From the NCBI GenBank assembly GCA_907163375.1, contig CAJQUW010006799.1, positions 37,011 through 101,010 of the forward strand: a stretch of 64,000 nucleotides of DNA, read 5' to 3'. The DNA comes from Prostheceraeus crozeri. Lineage: Eukaryota > Platyhelminthes > Polycladida > Euryleptidae. A program made the translations under genes and the position numbers. The notes beneath the pieces were generated by a model, which had not been told where the DNA came from, did not search any database, and saw only the letters and a program-made list of their open reading frames with translations. Shown here piece by piece: positions 56,882 to 64,000 of this stretch (the first letter of the stretch is position 1; every line of letters starts with the position of its first letter).

Positions 56882-57917
56882 TTAAAGTCTCATCGGCATC
56901 GAGTCGCAAAGATGATCAAGCCGTTCCTGATCCAGCAATGACCATTGATCGATGAGTCTCTCTGAAAGAGGTGTCAGTGTTGATGGCGAATGATCATATG
57001 CATCTCTCACTTTCCGACCAAGTTCATCCCAAGCATGTTCGATAGGAGACAGGTCGGGGGAGCGTGAAGGCCAATGGAGGATGCGAATTCCAGATCTCAC
57101 TATCGCTGTTGTTACACAATGAACTCTGTGTAGTCGAGCGTTGTCATCCTGGAATATGAGGTTGAGTTCATTTACCGTTGGGATGACGATTGGAGATATG
57201 ATATTCGATAAATATCGCTCTCCGTTCAAGTTCCCATTCACAATGACTGCGACAGTTCGACCTCCGTACCAGATACTGGCCCAGATCATCACGCTACCAC
57301 CACCATAGCGGTCATGCTCAGATATGCAGCAGGGTGAATACCTCTTACCAACCATTCGATGCACTCTAATGCGACCATCGTGAAAATCCAAAGTGAAACG
57401 GGATTCATCCGTCCACATCAATTGACGCCATTCCTCTGTGCTCCACGACAGATGCTGCTCACACCATTCCACACGCTTTCGCTTGTGTCCGAGACCTGCG
57501 GAGAAAAAAATTGGCAGTGAAACAATGTCATTGTGTGAAATTCTCGCATTACTTACTTAGAGGAATTCTTACAGCAGGTCGGTATGACCTCAGGCCCACT
57601 TCTGCTAGACGGCGATATTCTGTTCGTATACTGCATGCAATTCCTGCTACAGCTTTCCAGCTGATGGCCAGTCGAGGAACACTCTTAAAGCGATTGCGCT
57701 TTGCTGAGGTAACCAACTTCCTATCGGTAGCATTGTTTGTCAATCTCGGTCTCCCTGATCCTTTCCTTCTTTTAACATTTCCATCATTGTTCCATCGACT
57801 CCACCACCTGCTCACAGTGGAGTGTGACACACCCAACTTCTGTCCAACAACCCTGCAACTCTTTCCACATCGTAGCATTCCAACAGCCATTCCTTTTACA
57901 AACTCTGATTGAGACAT
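56882..57917 (-). CDS. Tc1-like transposase with a 61-bp intron (exons 57557-57917 and 56882-57495)
   Basis: Exon 1 (361 nt) starts MSQSEFVKGM and contains the first helix-turn-helix and 'GSGRPRL' (53-59). A donor GTAAGT at 57556-57551 and an acceptor TTTTTTTCTCCGCAG ending at 57496 bound a 61-bp intron. Splicing joins ...VRIPL to SLGHKRKRVEWCEQHL, exactly the expected Tc1 sequence. The 975-nt coding sequence has no stops and gives 324 residues. The triad is Asp150 ('MWTDES'), Asp238 ('FQDDNA') and Glu273 ('SPDLSPIEH'), spacing 34. Without splicing the frame is broken because 61 is not a multiple of 3. The protein is probably functional. Confidence 0.88.
57496..57556 (-). other. Intron within the Tc1-like transposase gene
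   Basis: 61 bp, GT-AG, donor GTAAGT, polypyrimidine tract of eight T followed by CTCCGCAG. A branch-like TTTCAC lies upstream. Confidence 0.8.
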
Positions 57918-58069
57918 TTTTGCTTCAAAATTTAGTCAGAAAGAATTGCTTGATAGTGATAAAAGGTCGAATTTGAAATGCATCAACTATGCCAAAGATA
58001 TCGACAATGGACAGCTGATTTATATTAGCATGACAAATTTGATGCATAGACATCCTGGTCAGTGCAGTA

Positions 58070-61000
58070 TGAAATAAATGTCTACTTCCATTGAGATTTT
58101 CTATACATGTATCAAGTGGATCGTTTTTAATGTCATAGAGTATACTTTAGTAAGGGAGAGAAATAAAACAAAACTGCATCAAACGGCTGCATACGAAAGC
58201 TAGCTATCAGACAACCTCATTAATTTTGTTAACTTAACATCGCACAAATATTCTGAAAAAATATATATATTTGAAAATTTTTATATCAGACACGACAAAA
58301 GAATTGTCATCACAACAATCCAACGAGACAAAAAAGCCAACAACAAAAGCGAAGTGAATTACTTTTGCCTCTAAGTGAACATGAAAGCACTCAATACAAT
58401 TCCTGAAACAGGATTAACTTACAGACAGTGTCATAACGAGCAAACGCTGACATTCAAAAAGGGTGGCAAAATCAACTTGGACGGTCCTGAATATTCCAGT
58501 TCCACTTGCGCAATTTATGCAAATTTGCAGCTGATCAAATGTTGATGACCGCTGTTGTCCATGTATAGCTATAGCCATAGAAATCCGATGATCTATGATA
58601 ATATAAGACTAGAACGGACGTGAAGGCCATGATTGAAAAACCAGACTGCGTCGTGGACATGGGCTATCATGACAACGGAACCGAAGCAATGGCGACTCCC
58701 AGTAGTTTATAGTATCGGCTCCTTGTCAGTGTATACTTTGTAAGAGATTCACGGTTCTGTTGAAATACAAAACCCTATTGATAAAATTACTCACAAAATA
58801 GTGCAATGACTGTTTTAGCAATTAATTCTTGACCATATTCATATGGGGTTGTTGTGGCCCCCGCAAAACAAAGCCGATACGACCACCTTCGCTTTTCGGA
58901 CTTTTGTTAAAGTTTGGCATTGTTTAAGCTGATCACCAAATTGCGTGCGCTCGGTTGACTGGAATGTCAAATTTATGACACAGTCTAAAAAGTGCTTATT
59001 CAGAATGTTTGAATTGGGCCGCTTTTGCCAGCATCTTGTAAGATAGCGCATCGAATTTCAATTTAAAAGCAGTCTTTAAAAAATGTCAGTCTATATGAAT
59101 CATATCATCATCATGTGCGCGTGTCATAGACATCGAATGGAATATTGCCAGTTTCTATGTTATGCAAATAATACTCAGTAGAATTTCAAATGCTGCTCTT
59201 AAAGGTAGTCAGTCAGCTTCGAGTTGTTGCCTATCATTTGAAATTCTTGAGCATCTGCAAGTCGTCGTCTTTCTTCATAATTACATTTGAAGCTATTTAA
59301 AATAAAAATGTAGAATGACATTTTGCAGATACTTTGAAAATGTCAAAGTTGCTCAAATCAATTTTTTGTACCGTTCACTACTCCACAAACTTCATAGTGA
59401 ATTCATCAATTTTGGCATCGAAAATACCAACCGACAAGGTGATCTGTAGCCAAAATTCCGTAAAATGATCGATATTTCAAAAATCGATCAAAATTAGTGA
59501 TTTAATAATTTCAATTGGATTTCTACTTTCAACACCTTTATACCTATGCCCAGACCATGGTACTTTTTATGGTATTGTTAATTTCTGTGGCCCAGACCTA
59601 ATTTTACAAGCTCTGGCAGCAGATGGAGGCTTAAAACAAATTCAAAAAATCAGCAGCAAAACTCTCTCAGTCAATATTATCGATACCTCTTTCGAAGTTT
59701 AGTTACCCGGTATCGATATCTATATAGGCCTAATTTTGACACTAAGGTTCTTGTATTATTTTCTAACACGAGATAAAAATATTCGAGTTCCATAGTTTTC
59801 ATTTAGATATGGTTATATTATTTCATCGCTCTAAGGCTGAGTTCTAGATTGCGCTGAGGCTGTCAAGGACTCATGAATATATAGGCCTACTGTAGGTAGT
59901 CATGACTCCTTATTACTGCAGATTGCTATAAACGTGTCACGGCATTTCCCTCATTTTCCATAGAAGGCGGCATAATGTAACTTTTTCACATTCCGAAAAT
60001 CGTCATCATTAATCCCTGCAATCAATCACTCTTAAAGCATCTTTTACTATGTTTATATGCTGTCTGTAATAGCCCGCAGTCAATTTTGATAACAATTTCT
60101 GCCAAATTGAACTGTCTAACGTAAGAAATTGAAGTCATTCACGGCTACATTGTGACAAATGGCATCATTTAGTGGCAGAATTTCACACTGGAATTCTGAA
60201 ACGAAGGATTCAAGACATCCTGTGCTTAAATATGCAGACACGTTTCAAATTGTATAGTTTGATTAAATGGGTGCATATAGCGAAGCGCTATGAAAAGCCA
60301 TGAAAAATATAGTAAAACGTAAGTGGTTCTATTATTGATATTATTACGAGTCGAAACACAAATGTACACGTTGTACTTGTGAAGGCCTCTACTGCATCGT
60401 TTTAATGTTGAATCCGATTTTGAAGTTCATCGTTACATGATTCATTTACAATGAGCGTCAAAAAATGGCATTAGGCTACATTTATCTCCATTATCATGCA
60501 ACTTTCAATGACAATGGAAACGGATCGAGAATCTGACAATCTGTTAATTGTCTTTAAGGACTCTGTCAAAAAATTTTATAATATAACGTTGATAACGTAG
60601 GCCCACATGTTGTTGAAAAATGGGATGATGTAGCGTAAGTGTTTTTCAGATGCTCAACAAATAGTAACAATTGATAAAGAGACTTTTTGCTATATTTTAA
60701 GATAATCTTCCATGGTCCTAGCTTTTTGAGAAATCCAGATAGAGAATATCGAGACAGAAAATTCTTACTCAAAATGATATCATTGATACCCCGGCTATGA
60801 GCATGCAAAGAAGAGGAGGTTATCACGACAATTCTTTTGAAACATCTCGATTTTCTTTGTACAATTCTAGATGCCAGTACTCATACTTTTGTTAATTGAC
60901 AAATGAAGCCTTATGTTGTCATTGGTTGACTTAGGAAGTCATTTGTTTCTTAAAATTGTCATTGTCAAGATTTACACGCATGTCGACGGAAGCTACATAA

Positions 61001-63197
61001 ATGTAGGTGTGCCATGACGTTAAGATTAACTTGCGATTAGTATCCAAACACTGATGAACTCAGATAAAAATTCTACAATAAGAGATTTTTTAACACAGAT
61101 GCCTACTATCGACGGGAAGGCAGCTTCTCGCATTCAGTGATCACATGACTGTCAGTTTATGATCACAATGCCAGAGCTCGATACCTATGCAATTGTGTTG
61201 ATTCTTAAACACATATGCCTCGTAGGTTTTGATAGAACGTAATTTTGCAGAGATTGTCTATCAAATCATTTTTGGAATAAATTGCAGGTATTGACTCTTC
61301 TTAATGATGAAGTACCGGCATTTCAATTTCAACAGATTCAGCCGTGATAGAGTTTTAAGAAAGTTATCTTCTTGTTCGATGATAAGAACACAACGGATGA
61401 TTCGGGAAATACTAGCTATCGGTATCGCTGCTATACCATAGAAGCGCCAATTCTGACAGCTTCAGTTGGACGGAATTCTTTCGCTGTGCAAGATTAACAA
61501 ATTTTTTCATGCATCTTGATTTGCGACTTACTAATTTGTATTTCTGAGCGTTTTTGCAGTAGCAGTTGTTTTCCCCCTGTTAATTAATACATTGATTGAT
61601 GCATTGATTGCATTGTATTGCTTAGAGGATATACTTCATACAGAGTAAAATCTTTTTAACTTAATGCACATGTAAGTTGACTTATTGGTTAGCGTATAAC
61701 GTTTTAAGCTAAATACCTTGATCATTGTTGAGGTTGGGCCTACTCATTGATTGTATAGCATAATTGCAATGTACTATAAATTCTGCGACTGCAACTACAC
61801 ATTTTACATCATCAATTTACCTGCCTTCTTTTCCAAATCTTTAAAGTCATGACGCGTCAATATGATGGTCCTAGAATACTATAGCTTGTTTATATACATG
61901 TAGATGATATCTAATAAATATACCATGATATCTGCAATTGGAATTGTGGATTGTGCATTGCGTGGATTGCATCAGAAAGAAATGTATTAAAGTGCATGCA
62001 GTACGATGCGCGGTCTAAGCTGCAGCAGTTACTATTTGTGTTTCTATCTATCAATGACACAGCAGAAAATCAGAAAGTTTAATAATAATTGGAAAATTAT
62101 GTCAATAGAATTTATCACAACTGACCCCTACTGATAATGGAGCCATCAACAATCTGCTGAAAGTGATTTTTTCGGAGCTTCTTGACTCGTTCTCAAAGTG
62201 AGATTTCAAAGTCTCGAATATACATGCATGTTAACCTAGAAGCATAGACCTACAGTCGCAGCGCACAGGTATCACTGTTGATCACCACCATAATGCTGTG
62301 GTACTTAGGACCTAAATGCACGGATCCATAAAAATGTTTAAGCCAAACATGAGTCTGAATGCAGTATTTGTCATGTATAGTGTAAACCGTACAAAACTGT
62401 CATGCCAAAAGCAAACCATAGAGCATTGTCAATAGATTCTCCCTATTCACAACAACGTTTGTGTACTGATTTGTCACAGTATAGTATAGTCACCATAGCT
62501 TGGGGCATGCTGCATACGACTTTAGGTTACCCAGTTACCAGGAAACATTTGTTCCGGTGTCCCGAAAATGTCCTCCGGTGCAGATACATGTCCCGGCTTT
62601 GCAGCATCTCAGTGCATGAGCTCTGTTTCAGTTCCATTTAGCTGGAGACAGCATACTAATGTCTGTCATAAAGATCTCTGTAGGTACCTACATTGCTATT
62701 GTCAGGAAAAATACAATCGGAATGAACTCGGAGTCATGATTCTAGACAGCGATAAAATGTAATGGTATTTTCTCAAGACCAACAATGCATGGCAGAAAAA
62801 TGCAGCATCAAAAATCAATTAATATATACCTCAGGGGATAACAACAGCCCAATAATAAAATAGTATAGAATTTATGATCACACAACAATAGTGGCAAAAA
62901 TACAGATAAATGCATATACACGCAAATATTATTAATCTAATGCATGGATGAATGTGAAGTGGGATACTGTTATTGTGCGCTAATGAAGCGGAGGTAAATA
63001 ATTGCTGAAATGATAAAGGAATAAAAACATCTAAATATTAAAAACAAAGATTCCATGATTGGCACATGGATTTGACGCTCAGGAGTGCTAAACAGGGTAT
63101 TCTTCATTTCGTTGCTTGTGTTAGAGGGATAATTTTCTCAAAAAATCTGGTCACCTTGCTTTAAAGTAATTGATATTACCGATTAACGTGCTCTAGT
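58070..63197. other. Long AT-rich region without recognisable genes
   Basis: I see only short frames (58839-59051 -, 60566-60826 -, 62402-62641 +) without family features. An ATTGATTGC-like short repeat occurs near 61590-61620, and a small palindrome ATAGCG-AAG-CGCTAT at about 60277-60291. Confidence 0.5.
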
Positions 63198-63320
63198 AGT
63201 TGATCTATAGGAAGAGGCAAAATGTGTGATAATTATATAGGCCTACTAAGCCTATTCTAAGCACATTGAGTATGCTTAGCATATAAGTTTCACATTTTTA
63301 CGTCTTCCTATAGACCAGCT
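63198..63320. mobile_element. MITE-like hairpin element, about 123 bp
   Basis: AGTTGATCTATAGGAAGAGG and AGCTGGTCTATAGGAAGACG (read inward from each end) are inverted around a centre with CTTAGC/GCCTAC words. It is non-coding. The remaining sequence to 64000 shows nothing else I can name. Confidence 0.55.
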
Positions 63321-64000
63321 ACCAGAGTCGGAGTCCAATCAACATTGTAAGAATCTGCATCCATAATGCTGCGCATGACCTGTGAGATTCTATGTGGGGC
63401 CTATTGCCTTGTTAGCTGTAATGCACGAATAGCGAATTGTTAGAACAACATCGTTTATCTTTATCGAATTATTACTGTCGAGTCTGTTTATGACAAAAAC
63501 GCTGGCAAAGACTGAAGAGACATGATGACATAAATTAAACAATTGATAGGGGCCATAGACATTCATTTCAATCACATTACGATTGACAATCAAAACACTT
63601 CTTTAGGTCTTTCATATCTCATTTACTGCTACACCTTTACACAATTCAGTATGCATGACTGATGTCTGAAAGCGCTGAACCCGACGGAAAGTTGTGTCAT
63701 CATTTTTCTTCTAGAATGTGTGGCACATGTAAAGCAATGTGTAGAAACGCTGTCAACTATTATAAAAAATAATCGTGCAGAGATATTGTTGAATTAATTT
63801 GCAAAGCAGCTAACAAATATATTGTCTTTAATCAAGACTTAGAGACAACTTATGAAAAATTCAAATTATTGATTTTTGATTATCAGTTAAAAGTTGATGT
63901 TGCTCATTTTTTAGCCATTGTCACGAAACTTCATTCTTTTCTGTGGCGAATGATCATATCAGTGAACAATTATTGCATTGATGACATCAATGTAATATAC

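Larger units (their letters stand above)
56738..58069 (-). mobile_element. Second Tc1-like transposon
   Basis: The left end reads TACTGCCTGACATAAAAAAT and the right end, read inward, TACTGCACTGACCAGGATGT. They share TACTGC(A)CTGAC with flanking TA, so the inverted repeats are short and imperfect. The transposase fills most of the interior on the minus strand. The boundaries are probable, not proven. Confidence 0.6.

Overview
This window reads as AT-rich, TE-laden nuclear DNA from an invertebrate animal. The evidence is spliced genes with GT-AG introns, metazoan protein families (an OATP/SLCO transporter, eukaryotic-type pantothenate-kinase folds, a C2H2 zinc-finger array), and a mixture of Penelope-like, Jockey-, CR1- and RTE-like retroelements with Tc1, hAT, PIF/Harbinger and Crypton DNA transposons. 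The short word taggcct recurs in spacers, which I associate with marine invertebrate genomes. I cannot name a species or phylum.

Layout. 0.1-3.2 kb: the last two exons of an OATP-type transporter (+), with an antisense LINE fragment in the intron. 3.4-7.2 kb: a dead Jockey-like LINE interrupted by a Penelope-like element (13-bp target duplication) and by a 718-bp foldback element (CCGG duplication). 8.0-17.0 kb: two intronless, convergent pantothenate-kinase-like paralogues (8013-9170 + and 15931-17031 -) separated by about 6.8 kb without clear genes. 18-26 kb: a small MITE, an unidentified degenerate gene, and a cluster of inverted repeat modules broken by CR1-like LINE tails. 27.8-29.8 kb: a Tc1-like transposon with an intact DD34E transposase, flanked by a 44-bp direct repeat. 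30-33.4 kb: a LINE remnant and two Penelope-like copies on opposite strands, each followed by a hammerhead-ribozyme-like motif. 34.2-36.1 kb: a non-autonomous PIF/Harbinger-type element. 39.8-45.5 kb: a decayed Harbinger element carrying a hAT-like insertion, followed by a second hAT-like element and a Penelope fragment. 47.2-50.6 kb: an intact Crypton/DUF3504-type tyrosine recombinase next to a decayed relative, with both units bounded by related hairpins. 55.2-56.3 kb: the terminal exon of an 11-finger C2H2 protein. 56.7-58.1 kb: a second Tc1-like element whose transposase becomes continuous only after removal of a 61-bp GT-AG intron. 58.1-64 kb: essentially no recognisable genes.

Host genes are sparse: the transporter end, two kinase-like paralogues, one zinc-finger exon and one orphan candidate exon. 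The rest is mostly mobile DNA of several ages. In several places target duplications and restored reading frames give the order of insertion. The most unusual signals are the covarying GAA-loop hairpins bordering the tyrosine-recombinase units, and the kinase-like pair that appears to have lost the family's catalytic glutamate and arginine.
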